This document shows positions 46,283 through 54,874 of a DNA stretch of 64,000 nt, one piece after another (within the stretch, counting starts at the first letter, position 1; every line of letters starts with the position of its first letter). This DNA is from Gordonia sp. OPL2 (GTDB lineage: Bacteria > Actinomycetota > Actinomycetes > Mycobacteriales > Mycobacteriaceae): contig NZ_RKME01000001.1 of assembly GCF_003797825.1 (NCBI RefSeq), forward strand, positions 434,001-498,000, read 5' to 3'. Position numbers and translations under genes: made by a program. The notes under the pieces are model-generated. The model saw only the letters and a list, made by a program, of their open reading frames with translations, did not search any database and was not told the DNA's origin.

Positions 46283-47530
46283 TCAGCCCTGGTCTGACCG
46301 TGCGATCAGGTCGCGCATCTTGACGGCCGGGTCGGCCAGCGCCTGGGGATCCACGGGTACGCGACTGCGGATGAGTTTCTTGGCGGCGTTGAAGTCGGCC
46401 GGGGCGTTGATGGCCTCGACGGCGACCACGTGTCCCTCCGGCTCGAGGTGAAAGAACGACACAGCGTTCTTACCCGGGGTCTCGCGCGTGACCACCGTGA
46501 CGTCCGGTGTGGTCAGTCCCGCGATCTTGAGTTTGAGATCGAACTGATCCGACCAGAACCACGGGACCTCATGCTCCTCCGCCTCCTGACCCATGATGGC
46601 GGCCACCGCATGCTTGGCGTGTTCCGTTGCGGCAGGGATGGATTCGAGCCGCCGGAGACCGTGGTGCCCGGCGACCGGGCGGCGCGCGACATCGCCGATC
46701 GCGAAGATGTCGGGATCACTGGTCCGGCCCTGCTCGTCGGTGATGACCCCGTCGTCGTATTCCAGTCCGGCGGTACGCGGAAGTGCCTCGTCGGGCGCAG
46801 CACCGATACCGATGAGCACGGTGCCGCAGTCGATGACCGTTCCGTCGTCGAGCTGCACGCCCGTGACCTCCGCACCGTCGGTCCGCAGCTCCGAGACCGA
46901 TCGACCGGTGAGGATCCTGGTTCCTCGCTCGCGGTGATAATCGGCGAGCATCGTGGACAGTTCCGAACTCGCGACACGAGCGAGGATCCGATCCTCGCGT
47001 TCGATGACGGTCACCGCAACGTCGCGACCGCGCGCGACGGCGGCGACCTCCATACCGACGTAACCGCCGCCGATGATGACGAGTTCACCACCGCGCGACA
47101 GTGATCTGTTCAATGTCTCTGCGTCATCGAGCGTTCGCAACGTCACCACCGACGTCGTCCCCTCCGGGGTTCCGGGAAGAGTGCGCGGGTGCGATCCCGT
47201 TGCCAGTACGAGCGTGTCGTAGCCGAGTTCACGGCCATCGGCGAGGACCACTCTCTTCGCGTCGGGGCGGATCTGAACGGCCCGCGCTTCGGTGTGCAGG
47301 TCGATCCGATTGTCGGTGTAGAACGACTCGGGCCGTAGCAGTTGCTGCACTGAATCGCCGACGAACTTCTTCGAGAGCGGCGGCCGGTGATAGGGGAGAT
47401 GCTGCTCGTCTCCCACCATCGTGATCGATCCGGTGAAACCGGACTGTCGCAACAGCGCAGCCAGTCCCGCACCGCCGTGGCCGGCGCCGATGATGAGAAC
47501 GGTCTGCTCCGTGTCTGTGCCCATCGTCAT
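46283..47530 (-). CDS. FAD-dependent ferredoxin/rubredoxin reductase (BphA4/ThcD-like)
   Basis: 415 residues. FAD motif VLIIGAGHGGAGLAALLRQSG, the YHRPPLSK signature of this reductase class, the NADH motif VIIGGGYVGMEVAAVA, the second FAD motif DPDIFAIGDVARRP, and a C-terminal reductase domain (VPWFWSDQFDLKLKIAGL). It passes electrons from NAD(P)H to a ferredoxin serving a P450 or dioxygenase; no such partner lies beside it. ATG 47530 or 47524 are both possible starts. It reads in the same direction as the DinB gene upstream. Confidence 0.88.
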   Translation of the reverse strand: MTMGTDTEQTVLIIGAGHGGAGLAALLRQSGFTGSITMVGDEQHLPYHRPPLSKKFVGDSVQQLLRPESFYTDNRIDLHTEARAVQIRPDAKRVVLADGRELGYDTLVLATGSHPRTLPGTPEGTTSVVTLRTLDDAETLNRSLSRGGELVIIGGGYVGMEVAAVARGRDVAVTVIEREDRILARVASSELSTMLADYHRERGTRILTGRSVSELRTDGAEVTGVQLDDGTVIDCGTVLIGIGAAPDEALPRTAGLEYDDGVITDEQGRTSDPDIFAIGDVARRPVAGHHGLRRLESIPAATEHAKHAVAAIMGQEAEEHEVPWFWSDQFDLKLKIAGLTTPDVTVVTRETPGKNAVSFFHLEPEGHVVAVEAINAPADFNAAKKLIRSRVPVDPQALADPAVKMRDLIARSDQG

Positions 47531-47606
47531 ACGGTAGAACCCGACGACACGAGCCAGGGCACACGGGTCGGGGCGATCCGGAGCGGGATCGTCGCAGCCC
47601 ACATCC

Positions 47607-48146
47607 TCACGCGTTCGACGTGAACCGTTCGCCGGTGACGTCGAACAGGTGGTGGATGGGATCGTGGATGAAATAGCGGCCCAGGGTCTCCACCGTGAAG
47701 GTGCTCCCGTCGCTTCGACGACCGGTCCGCGACAACGCGGTGTCGGGTACCGCCGCGAACCTTTGGGCGAGCTCGGAGCCGTTCGCCTGTAGCTCCTGCA
47801 GCACGGTGCTCGGATCTTGCTCGTTGTACCGGTCGGCGATCGCCGTGGCCTCCTGATCCCAGTTCTCGAAGAGTGGGTCGTCCTCCGTCAGCATCATGGT
47901 CAGGCGCACGGAGAACCTGTCGAACACGTCGCGGACATGCGCCGCGTACTCGAGTGGCGACCAGGTCGAGTCGTTCGGTCGCAGGCGAGGGGCGGCTCTG
48001 CCGAGCACACGGTCCCACTGTGCGGCGTTGTCGACGATCAGCTCCGGAATCCGGCGGAACTCGATGCGGGCGGTCTCGAGCCCACACGCTTCGCAGGGTC
48101 GGTCCAAGACCCAGGTCCAGTTCTTCGAGTCCGGCACGATCGACAT
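47607..48146 (-). CDS. DinB-like domain protein
   Basis: 179 residues, four-helix bundle of the DinB/DUF664 group. Putative metal-binding histidines appear in STWSPLEYAAHVRDVFDRF and YFIHDPIHHLFDV. Family members include thiol-dependent enzymes such as mycothiol or bacillithiol transferases, so a role in thiol chemistry is possible but unproven. ATG 48146 is used; GTG 48152 is an alternative. The reductase gene follows 76 bp downstream. Confidence 0.85.
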   Translation of the reverse strand: MSIVPDSKNWTWVLDRPCEACGLETARIEFRRIPELIVDNAAQWDRVLGRAAPRLRPNDSTWSPLEYAAHVRDVFDRFSVRLTMMLTEDDPLFENWDQEATAIADRYNEQDPSTVLQELQANGSELAQRFAAVPDTALSRTGRRSDGSTFTVETLGRYFIHDPIHHLFDVTGERFTSNA

Positions 48147-48269
48147 GAGCACAGGCTAGAGCCAGACTCATCGCGATCATCGCTCGCGCAGCGGCCCGAA
48201 CCGCAAGTTGGCGCTCGTTTGTCGGGAAATGGCAGTTCATGTGCCTTGGGGATGAGCCCGTGACCCTGG

Positions 48270-48287
48270 TTCGCACATGTGTGCGAA
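48270..48287 (+). promoter_or_regulatory. 18 bp perfect palindrome resembling a LexA (SOS) box
   Basis: TTCGCACATGTGTGCGAA has 8 bp arms around TG. Its core TCGCACATGTGTGCGA differs from the mycobacterial-type LexA site TCGAAC-N4-GTTCGA at one symmetrical base per half. It lies 9 bp before GTG 48297 and 123 bp from the divergent DinB-like start. It could instead be the site of an unknown regulator. Confidence 0.4.
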
Positions 48288-48296
48288 GATGGTGCC

Positions 48297-49025
48297 GTGA
48301 CAGCAGCACGGAGAGGAATCGGGTTGACCACCGACGAACTGGCGGCCCTGGCCGCCGGTCTTGCGGCCGGCAAGAGGATGACGGTCTACCTTCGCGACCC
48401 GTTGCCGTCACTTTCCCTCGACGCCGGGACGTCTGCGCGAGTGGTGTCCATCGACGGCTCCACCGTGACGGTCAGTCCGAAGGGCGTCGACGACCAGCTC
48501 CCGTTCGAGGCCGAAGAACTGCAGAGGTCCAGGACGACGGCGACCTCGACGGCTCCCCGCCGCAAGCCGGACAGGTCGTCGCCGGCACCTGCGCCGGCTC
48601 CTCCGGCTGAGCCTTCGGCGAACCGCACGACGTCGCCGACAAAAGCTGTGCAGCCCACGCCGACACCGGCGACATCACCTGCCACTACGCCGGGGACATC
48701 GCCGACGCCCGGACCATCGCGGAATCCTCGCCGGACCAAGCCGTCGACCGGGGCGGTCAGCGTGGTCATCACCTCGACCGCCGACAGCACGTGGACGATC
48801 GCGGTGTCCCACGGCGCCAAGAAACAGGGCAAGCCAGTCGAGGTGAGCGCTGATCGGGTGGCGCGCGCGATGCGTGAGCTCGGGGACGAGACCGCGATCG
48901 CCGCGGTCGACGGGGTGATCGACGCGGCCCGCGAGGCCGCCCAGAACAAGATCGATGAACTCAGCCGCGACCTCGAGAACGCGCGGGCCGCACTGGCCGC
49001 ACTGGGGGATCAGGACCGATCCTGA
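48297..49025 (+). CDS. DUF6319-like protein with low-complexity linker
   Basis: 242 residues. A compact N-terminal part (LTTDELAALAAGLAAGKRMTVYLRDPLPSLSL split by Pro) is joined by about 80 residues rich in Pro, Thr and Ser (85-160) to a C-terminal part with AVSHGAKKQGKPVEVSADRVARAMRELG in two blocks and a terminal helix (KIDELSRDLENARAALAAL). This matches an actinobacterial family of unknown function. GTG 48297 is chosen; GTG 48279 is also in frame but lies inside the palindrome. Confidence 0.7.
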   Translation: MTAARRGIGLTTDELAALAAGLAAGKRMTVYLRDPLPSLSLDAGTSARVVSIDGSTVTVSPKGVDDQLPFEAEELQRSRTTATSTAPRRKPDRSSPAPAPAPPAEPSANRTTSPTKAVQPTPTPATSPATTPGTSPTPGPSRNPRRTKPSTGAVSVVITSTADSTWTIAVSHGAKKQGKPVEVSADRVARAMRELGDETAIAAVDGVIDAAREAAQNKIDELSRDLENARAALAALGDQDRS

Positions 49026-49149
49026 CTCGACCGACCTGCGAAGACTTTCGCGCTCGGTGGAGTCAGCCGCTTACGACTCTCATGATGTCGCGGCACAGCA
49101 CGCCGTGACACGTCGGAATCATTCGATCGAGGAACATGTTGGTGCCCAC

Positions 49150-50085
49150 GTGCGAGCAATCACCTACGACCGCTTCGGCGGCTCCGACGTCCTGGCGCTC
49201 TCTGACCTCCCGACGCCGAAGGTCGGCCCTGATTCCGTCCTCGTGCGAGTGCGCGCCTCGAGTGTGAATCCCGTCGACTGGAAGGTCCGCGAGGGCTATC
49301 TCGCCGAGGTCCTGGACACCGTGTTCCCGGTCGTGCCGGGGTGGGATGTCGCGGGTGTGGTGGAGCAGGTCGGTTTGGACACGCCCGAGTTCCAGGTCGG
49401 CGACGAGGTGTTCGGTTACGTACGCAAGGACGCGGTCGGCGGGGAGGTGGCCGGCGGCACGCTGGCCGAGTTCGTCTCCGCCCCGGTGCGCACACTCGCC
49501 CACAAGCCGTCCGCGTGGACGTTCGAGGAGGCGGCAGCTGTTCCACTCGCGGGACTCACCGCCTATCAGACGATTCGTCGAGCAGGCGTGACGTCAGACC
49601 AGACGGTGTTGGTGCATGCGGCCGCAGGTGGAGTCGGATCGTTCGCGGTGCAGATTGCACGAACCCTCGGCGCACGAGTGATCGGCACCGCGTCGGAATC
49701 AAACCACGACTACCTGAAAAGCCTTGGTGCCGAGCCCATCACGTATGGCGAAGGTCTGGCCGAACGGGTGCGCGAGCTCGAACCCGCCGGGGTCGACGTC
49801 GTCCTCGACTACGTGGGTGGCGACGCCCTCGACTCGGTGCCGGACGTGCTGCGCGACGGTGGCACCGTCGCCTCGATCACCGATGCTCGAGCCCGCGACG
49901 AGTTCGGTGGGCACTACGTCTGGGTGCGTCCCGATTCCACCGACCTCGCAGAGCTCGCCCGTCTCGGTGAGGCCGGCAGGCTCACACCGGAGATCGCCGA
50001 GGTCTTCGAGTTGGCAGACGCGGTGAACGCCCACGAGCGCAGTCAGTCCGGCCACGTTCGCGGCAAGGTCGTCGTCCGCGTCTGA
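49150..50085 (+). CDS. NADP-dependent zinc-free alcohol dehydrogenase/quinone oxidoreductase family
   Basis: 311 residues, MDR superfamily without catalytic zinc. N-terminal GroES-like fold (ASSVNPVDWKVREGY; PVVPGWDVAGVVEQVG), coenzyme site VLVHAAAGGVGSFAVQIARTLG, then VDVVLDYVGGDALDSV. It reduces quinones or enones with NADPH. GTG 49150 begins the typical MRAITYDRFGG sequence. Convergent with a TetR gene. Confidence 0.88.
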   Translation: MRAITYDRFGGSDVLALSDLPTPKVGPDSVLVRVRASSVNPVDWKVREGYLAEVLDTVFPVVPGWDVAGVVEQVGLDTPEFQVGDEVFGYVRKDAVGGEVAGGTLAEFVSAPVRTLAHKPSAWTFEEAAAVPLAGLTAYQTIRRAGVTSDQTVLVHAAAGGVGSFAVQIARTLGARVIGTASESNHDYLKSLGAEPITYGEGLAERVRELEPAGVDVVLDYVGGDALDSVPDVLRDGGTVASITDARARDEFGGHYVWVRPDSTDLAELARLGEAGRLTPEIAEVFELADAVNAHERSQSGHVRGKVVVRV

Positions 50086-50154
50086 CGGTCGACCCCGACA
50101 CTCGCGCCGATGCGACCGTCAGCCGTCGCGATGCGAGGTCACCCAGTGGCGATT

Positions 50155-50760
50155 TCACTCAATGCAGGGAAAGGCGAAAGCGCGCAGGGCGATGTCGACG
50201 ATGGCGTCGGCGTACTCGGGGGTCAGCGGTCCCGAGCGGTGTAACCACCGTTGAAAGACCGGCGCGTAGAGCACTTCCAGCATCAGATCGAGGTCGGCGT
50301 CGGGATCGAGTTGTCCGGCCTGCTGAGCACTGCGTAATCGCATCTTCTTCGCCTGATCAAGCGGTTCGGCCAACTTCTCGCGGTACAGGGCGGCGAGGTC
50401 TGGGTCATCGGCGATCTGGGTGTTGAGCGCCCGCAGTGGCGCCTCGAAGGCCGGATCCGCGAACTCCGCCACCGTCGCGCGCATGACGGCCTTGAGATCG
50501 GCCGCGAGGTCGCCGGTGTCGGGCAGCTCCAGCCCCTCGTCGCCCTCACTCAACGCGAGGAACGCGTCCAGGATCACCGCTCCTTTGCTCGGCCACCAGC
50601 GGTAGATGGTCTGCTTGCCGACGCCCGCTCGTGCTGCGATGGCCTCGATCGTCACCTTGGCGTACTCGCGTTCGGACACCAGTTCCCGCGCAGCGGTCAG
50701 GACGGCTCGCCGCGACTTCTCGCTGCGACGCGTGGGATCGGGAGTCGAAGTGTCAGCCAC
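50155..50760 (-). CDS. TetR-family transcriptional repressor
   Basis: 201 residues. HTH: VTIEAIAARAGVGKQTIYRWWPSKG, the classic TetR pattern; the C-terminal domain resembles TetR_C_16/33 types. GTG 50760 is the start that fits (VADTSTPDPTRR). Two matched GAGACG-TTCGTCT boxes lie in the gap to the divergent SDR gene, so it should repress that gene and perhaps itself. Confidence 0.88.
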   Translation of the reverse strand: MADTSTPDPTRRSEKSRRAVLTAARELVSEREYAKVTIEAIAARAGVGKQTIYRWWPSKGAVILDAFLALSEGDEGLELPDTGDLAADLKAVMRATVAEFADPAFEAPLRALNTQIADDPDLAALYREKLAEPLDQAKKMRLRSAQQAGQLDPDADLDLMLEVLYAPVFQRWLHRSGPLTPEYADAIVDIALRAFAFPCIE

Positions 50761-50785
50761 CCGAGCAGAATACGTCACCGAAGAC

Positions 50786-50850
50786 GAGACGGTTCGTCTT
50801 GACACAGTCCCTCGGCGAACGCATACTCGATCACGAGACGATTCGTCTCG
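50786..50850 (+). promoter_or_regulatory. SDR promoter with paired TetR operators
   Basis: Two boxes, GAGACGGTTCGTCTT (50786-50800) and GAGACGATTCGTCTC (50836-50850, inside a 17 bp palindrome 50834-50850), start exactly 50 bp apart. A promoter TTGACA (50799-50804), 17 bases, CATACT (50822-50827) lies between: the first box touches the -35 and the second covers the expected start near 50834. Confidence 0.7.
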
Positions 50851-50884
50851 TCTCGTCGGGATCGATCAATGTGGAGGAGTGAGC

Positions 50885-51706
50885 ATGCCGTCTACTCGAG
50901 TGTGGTTCATCACCGGCGCGTCGAGAGGGTTGGGGAAGGCGTTCACCGAAGCGGCACTGGCGGCGGGTGATCGCGTTGTCGCTGCTGCTCGGGATCTGAG
51001 TCCACTGGCCGACCTCCGCGCCTCATATCCCGATCGAATCATGTTGCTGACGTTGGATGTTCGTGATCCAACTGCCGTGCAGCAGGTCGTGGACGAGGCC
51101 GCGGCTGCGTTCGGACGACTGGACATCGTGGTCAACAACGCCGGGACGATGCTGCTGGGCATGGTCGAGGAGGCAACCGAGGCCCAGATCCGTGATCAGT
51201 TCGAGGTCAACTTCTTCGGCGCGGTGTGGGTCACCCAGGCTGTCGTGCCGCATCTGCGGTCGCAGGGGTTCGGTCACATCGTGCAGGTGACATCGATGGG
51301 GACAGGTGGCGGGTTCGCCTCCACCGGGTTCTACGCGGCCAGCAAGAGCGCTCTGGATTCCGTGAGCCAGGCGTTGGCGATGGAGGTTGCACCGTTTGGG
51401 ATCACGGTCACGATCGTCCAGCCCGGCAGTTACGGCACGGACTTGTTCACCCGCGGGACGACGGCCACCACGCCCCGCGCCGAGTATGCGCCGCTGCGCA
51501 CACAATTGAGTGAGATGTGGGGTGAGGATGTCGGACCGGCTCCGAGTACAGCAGCCCCGGTCGTGATGGAGTTGGCCGACCTGCCCGAGCCGCCGTCGCG
51601 ACTGATCGTGGGCGCCGCATCCTTCGACATGGTGGAACAGATGGAGGCCGCCCGCAGAAGCGAATACGACGCCTGGAAACACCTCAGCGTCAAGGCGCCT
51701 GGCTGA
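50885..51706 (+). CDS. SDR family oxidoreductase
   Basis: 273 residues, classical short-chain dehydrogenase. Cofactor motif TGASRGLGKAF, NNAG at about 84, and the active site YAASKSALDSVS near 155. Arg in TGASRG suggests NADP preference. Substrate unknown. Start ATG 50885 has GGAGGAG upstream. It is under the divergent TetR repressor and ends in a very strong terminator. Confidence 0.9.
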   Translation: MPSTRVWFITGASRGLGKAFTEAALAAGDRVVAAARDLSPLADLRASYPDRIMLLTLDVRDPTAVQQVVDEAAAAFGRLDIVVNNAGTMLLGMVEEATEAQIRDQFEVNFFGAVWVTQAVVPHLRSQGFGHIVQVTSMGTGGGFASTGFYAASKSALDSVSQALAMEVAPFGITVTIVQPGSYGTDLFTRGTTATTPRAEYAPLRTQLSEMWGEDVGPAPSTAAPVVMELADLPEPPSRLIVGAASFDMVEQMEAARRSEYDAWKHLSVKAPG

Positions 51707-51722
51707 TCGGGCAGCGGAGCAA

Positions 51723-51763
51723 GAGAGTCCGGTGTGCGGATCTGTTCCGCACACCGGACTCTC
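51723..51763. terminator. 18 bp perfect hairpin terminator between SDR and csbD-like genes
   Basis: Arms 51723-51740 and 51746-51763 are exact complements around the loop TCTGT. It separates convergent genes and should stop transcription from both. Confidence 0.85.
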
Positions 51764-51809
51764 GGTGACTCGCTACGGCGTCTGGACCTCCGTCAAGGCG
51801 CCGGACACC

Positions 51810-52046
51810 TCAGTTCTGTTCGCTTCGCTGACGTTCTTCGTCGACGCGAGCCTCCGCACGAGCCTTCTCCGCTTCGGCTTCCTTCTCCGCAGCTGTGCGT
51901 TGCGACTCGGCTTTGTCCTGCTGCGCTTGGCCTTCGCGCGTCATCGAATCCTGTCCGGTGACCGCGCCGACGGCTTCCTTCGCCTTGCCCTTGACGTCCT
52001 CGACGACGCCCTTGATTCCCTCGGCCGGACCGCTGTTCTCACTCAT
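51810..52046 (-). CDS. CsbD-family stress protein
   Basis: 78 residues: the CsbD core EGIKGVVEDVKGKAKEAVGAVTG, then a highly charged Ala/Glu/Arg/Gln tail (about 45-78) likely to be helical or disordered. CsbD-like proteins are abundant under general stress in many bacteria, molecular role unknown. ATG 52046 has GAGGAG upstream. Confidence 0.92.
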   Translation of the reverse strand: MSENSGPAEGIKGVVEDVKGKAKEAVGAVTGQDSMTREGQAQQDKAESQRTAAEKEAEAEKARAEARVDEERQRSEQN

Positions 52047-52211
52047 CGGTGCACTCCTCGCAGTACGTGGTCACTAGTGGCAGGGCTGTTCACCCTCGCA
52101 GTCGTCTGTACCCGGCTCACTCCGCAGTCAAACATCACCCGCACGGCGTCGGATCGCGTGCTCTGGCCGATGTTCTGGCACAGGGCATGTGTTGTGACGA
52201 CCGAACCGGGT

Positions 52212-53375
52212 ATGGCTGTGGTCATGTCTGAACCGGGGTTGATCGTGCTCGGCAGTGGTCCCGCAGGAATGGCTGCGGCCGAGGCATTTCGTGAGCGACG
52301 CGACGACGAACCGGTGCGCGTTCTCACTGCTGACGTCGACATGCCCTACTTTCGACCGCCGCTGAGCAAGGAGTTCCTGCGCGGCGACACCGATGACGTC
52401 GCCATGTATCCGTCGTCCTGGTTCACCGAGAACAACGTGGACATCAACCTTGACACACGCGTGACCGAGGTCGATGTCCACGCGCACGCCGTCACCGCCG
52501 CCGGCATCCGCCATCCGTACTCTCATCTGATCCTTGCCGGCGGATCCAGTCCGCAACCTCCCGCGATCCCCGGTGGGGAACTGGCGCTCACGTTGCGCTC
52601 GCTACAGGACGCGAGAGAATTGCGTGACGTGGCCCGTCGAGCGTCGTCGGCGGTGGTGATCGGGGGCGGGTTCATCGGCTGTGAAGCCGCCGCATCGATA
52701 GCAGCAAGAGGAGTGCCGGTCACGCTGGTGGCACCCGACGATCTTCCTCAGCAGCGGCGTCTCGGCACCGAAGCCGGGCGAAAGCTGTTGCGGCTGGTGG
52801 AGAATTCGGGCGTTCGTTTCGTCGGCGGTGCCCATGTGCAGGAGATCGGCTCCGACGCCGTCGTCCTGGAGGGCGGCGTGACTCTGGACACCGACCTGGT
52901 TCTCGCGGCGACCGGCGTTGCCCCACAGGGCGACCTGGCCTCGCAGGCTGGCCTGTCAGTCGTCGACTCACGCATCGTGGTCGACGCGCATATGAGCACG
53001 TCGCACCCCGACGTCTATGCGGCGGGAGACTCGGCACTGGCGACCAACAGCACCGCTGGCCGACCGATCACGATCGAGCATTGGCAGGATGCGTCCGACC
53101 AGGGCGCCGTCGCCGGTGCCTGCGCCGCGGGAGCTGAAGACGATTGGGCCGAGGTCCCGGGATTCTGGACGACCATCGGTGCCGACACCGTGAAGTATCA
53201 CGCGTGGGGCGACGGGTATGAGCGCAGCCGATTGATCGAGCACGACGATGGATTCACTGTGTGGTACGAGGCCGGCGGTGCAGTTGTCGGGGTGCTGACC
53301 CACAACGCCGACGACGATTATGACCTGGGGGAGAAGCTGATTCATGCAGCGCGGCCGGCGCCGGTTGCCATGTGA
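52212..53375 (+). CDS. FAD-dependent pyridine nucleotide-disulfide-type oxidoreductase
   Basis: 387 residues. FAD motif LIVLGSGPAGMAAAEAFRE, signature YFRPPLSKEFLRG, NAD motif VVIGGGFIGCEAAASIAARG, and HPDVYAAGDSALA. It belongs to the same ferredoxin-reductase class as the gene at 46283 but differs in sequence. The C-terminal part (IEHWQDASDQGAVAG) fits. Start either ATG 52212 or ATG 52224; neither has a good ribosome site. Its electron acceptor is unknown. Confidence 0.85.
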   Translation: MAVVMSEPGLIVLGSGPAGMAAAEAFRERRDDEPVRVLTADVDMPYFRPPLSKEFLRGDTDDVAMYPSSWFTENNVDINLDTRVTEVDVHAHAVTAAGIRHPYSHLILAGGSSPQPPAIPGGELALTLRSLQDARELRDVARRASSAVVIGGGFIGCEAAASIAARGVPVTLVAPDDLPQQRRLGTEAGRKLLRLVENSGVRFVGGAHVQEIGSDAVVLEGGVTLDTDLVLAATGVAPQGDLASQAGLSVVDSRIVVDAHMSTSHPDVYAAGDSALATNSTAGRPITIEHWQDASDQGAVAGACAAGAEDDWAEVPGFWTTIGADTVKYHAWGDGYERSRLIEHDDGFTVWYEAGGAVVGVLTHNADDDYDLGEKLIHAARPAPVAM

Positions 53376-53481
53376 CGGAACAGGATCGTCCACCATCGGG
53401 AGGAAAACTCGGTGGTGGACAGCGCTGGAGGTCACGACGCTCGGCAAGACAAACGTTGAAGCGAGCGCGAGGTACTTTCAG

Positions 53482-53766
53482 TTACCGGTAGACTGACTCC
53501 ACCCGGCCATCGCGCAGTGTCGACCGACGGACCAGCCACGCGAGCACGCCGCCGATCGGAACAATCCATACGACGGCAAGCCAGAACGCACTGCGCTGTA
53601 GGCCGATCCGACGGACGACGATATCGACGGACGCGAACATCGACACGACGATCCAGACGGAGAACAAGACGAGCAACCCAAACGCGATGTAGAACGGCCG
53701 ACTGAAGTCCGCATTGCACGCGGCATCTCTAGCGCATTCCGATAAGCCAGCCTCTGCGAGAAGCAT
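53482..53766 (-). CDS. small membrane protein with phospholipase D-nuclease N-terminal domain (PLDc_N)
   Basis: 94 residues with two membrane helices (FYIAFGLLVLFSVWIVVSMF and FWLAVVWIVPIGGVLAWLV). The second helix followed by RR matches the PLDc_N family pattern, which occurs alone in many actinobacteria. Function unknown. The first 20 residues contain two Cys. Confidence 0.75.
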   Translation of the reverse strand: MLLAEAGLSECARDAACNADFSRPFYIAFGLLVLFSVWIVVSMFASVDIVVRRIGLQRSAFWLAVVWIVPIGGVLAWLVRRSTLRDGRVESVYR

Positions 53767-53861
53767 GGAGACACTCTATCCACGGATCGAAAATGAACGG
53801 AACGGTTTTCCATACATCAAGACGACGTTCTCAGCGGCTCTCGCCAGATCTAGGACGGGCC

Positions 53862-54704
53862 TCAGGCAGCGTCCAGCATGGTGATCGATCCGCCGATGCA
53901 GCGAAGACTATTGTGCTGCAGCGCGGTTCCGATTCTCGCCAGCAGCTCGACACAGGGCCAGAGCGCTTCTTGTACATCGACACCTCGGACTGTGGTGACA
54001 TCGAAACAGGTCACCTCGGTGAGCGTAGACGTCCGCCATCCGTCTCCGCGCAGCCATTGCAGATCACGACTGCGCGTCAGCGGGGCCAGCATCAACCTGC
54101 GGGGCACGCCCTCGGCGAGGGCATTGGACGCACTACCGTGGCATGCCGTCTTCGTCCACCACAGCACGCCGTCGACGTCGACCTCAGGCATTGTCTGCCC
54201 GCCCGGAAGGCTCTCGCGGGCGCGGATGGGGGATGTGCCGAAGACCAACAGTCCGGACGCGCCTATCCCCGTGAGGCTTCGCGCGTCGCCTGGCGGGACT
54301 TCGATCGATGCGAGCGCATCGTTGACCGCCTCCGGGACCCACACCGGAGTCAGGTCGTTGAGCACCTCGACAGCCGTCGCCGAGTGCATCACGTTCCCGC
54401 AGAGCATGCGGTAAAGAGTGGAATTGTCGAGTTTCTGTGTGACCACCGCGTCAAAATCGGCATCACCTGGGCCGCGGCCGGCGGCGGCGAGTGCGTCCAA
54501 CTCGGTGGCGTACTCGGCGTCGCGCGCACTGACCATGTCCGCATATGCGACCCATTCGACCGACAGATAGCGATATGCCTGGGTCAGCTCCCGGTGTATT
54601 CGGGGCAGACCACCGGACAACCAAGGATGCGTGCGATCAACCGCGCGCCTGCCCTGTGTGCGACCTCGTCGGCCCGATCTCGATGAGTGGTTTTGCCTCG
54701 ACAT
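53862..54704 (-). CDS. hypothetical protein
   Basis: 280 residues from ATG 54704; ATG 54731 is also possible. No family recognised. A basic N-terminus (RSGRRGRTQGRR) precedes a mixed alpha/beta protein; a helical part contains LTQAYRYLSVEWVAYADMVS, and the C-terminal half is beta-rich. No signal or membrane segments. It lies in a short run of unrecognised genes to the left of the nitrile cluster, with a base composition slightly lower in GC than the core genes. Confidence 0.55.
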   Translation of the reverse strand: MSRQNHSSRSGRRGRTQGRRAVDRTHPWLSGGLPRIHRELTQAYRYLSVEWVAYADMVSARDAEYATELDALAAAGRGPGDADFDAVVTQKLDNSTLYRMLCGNVMHSATAVEVLNDLTPVWVPEAVNDALASIEVPPGDARSLTGIGASGLLVFGTSPIRARESLPGGQTMPEVDVDGVLWWTKTACHGSASNALAEGVPRRLMLAPLTRSRDLQWLRGDGWRTSTLTEVTCFDVTTVRGVDVQEALWPCVELLARIGTALQHNSLRCIGGSITMLDAA

Positions 54705-54874
54705 GCCGCCAACGATAAGGGAATCGGGCATCGGACCGTGTTACGCATCCACAGGCCAAGCGTCCATCCACAGCGGCAGTGTTCGCGAGCGAATCCATGC
54801 CGCTGTCTGGTAGTGAATGAGAGTTTGCGGCGCTGAGCCGATCGGCGCCGCCAGTCCGTGGTGACGTGCGAAAG

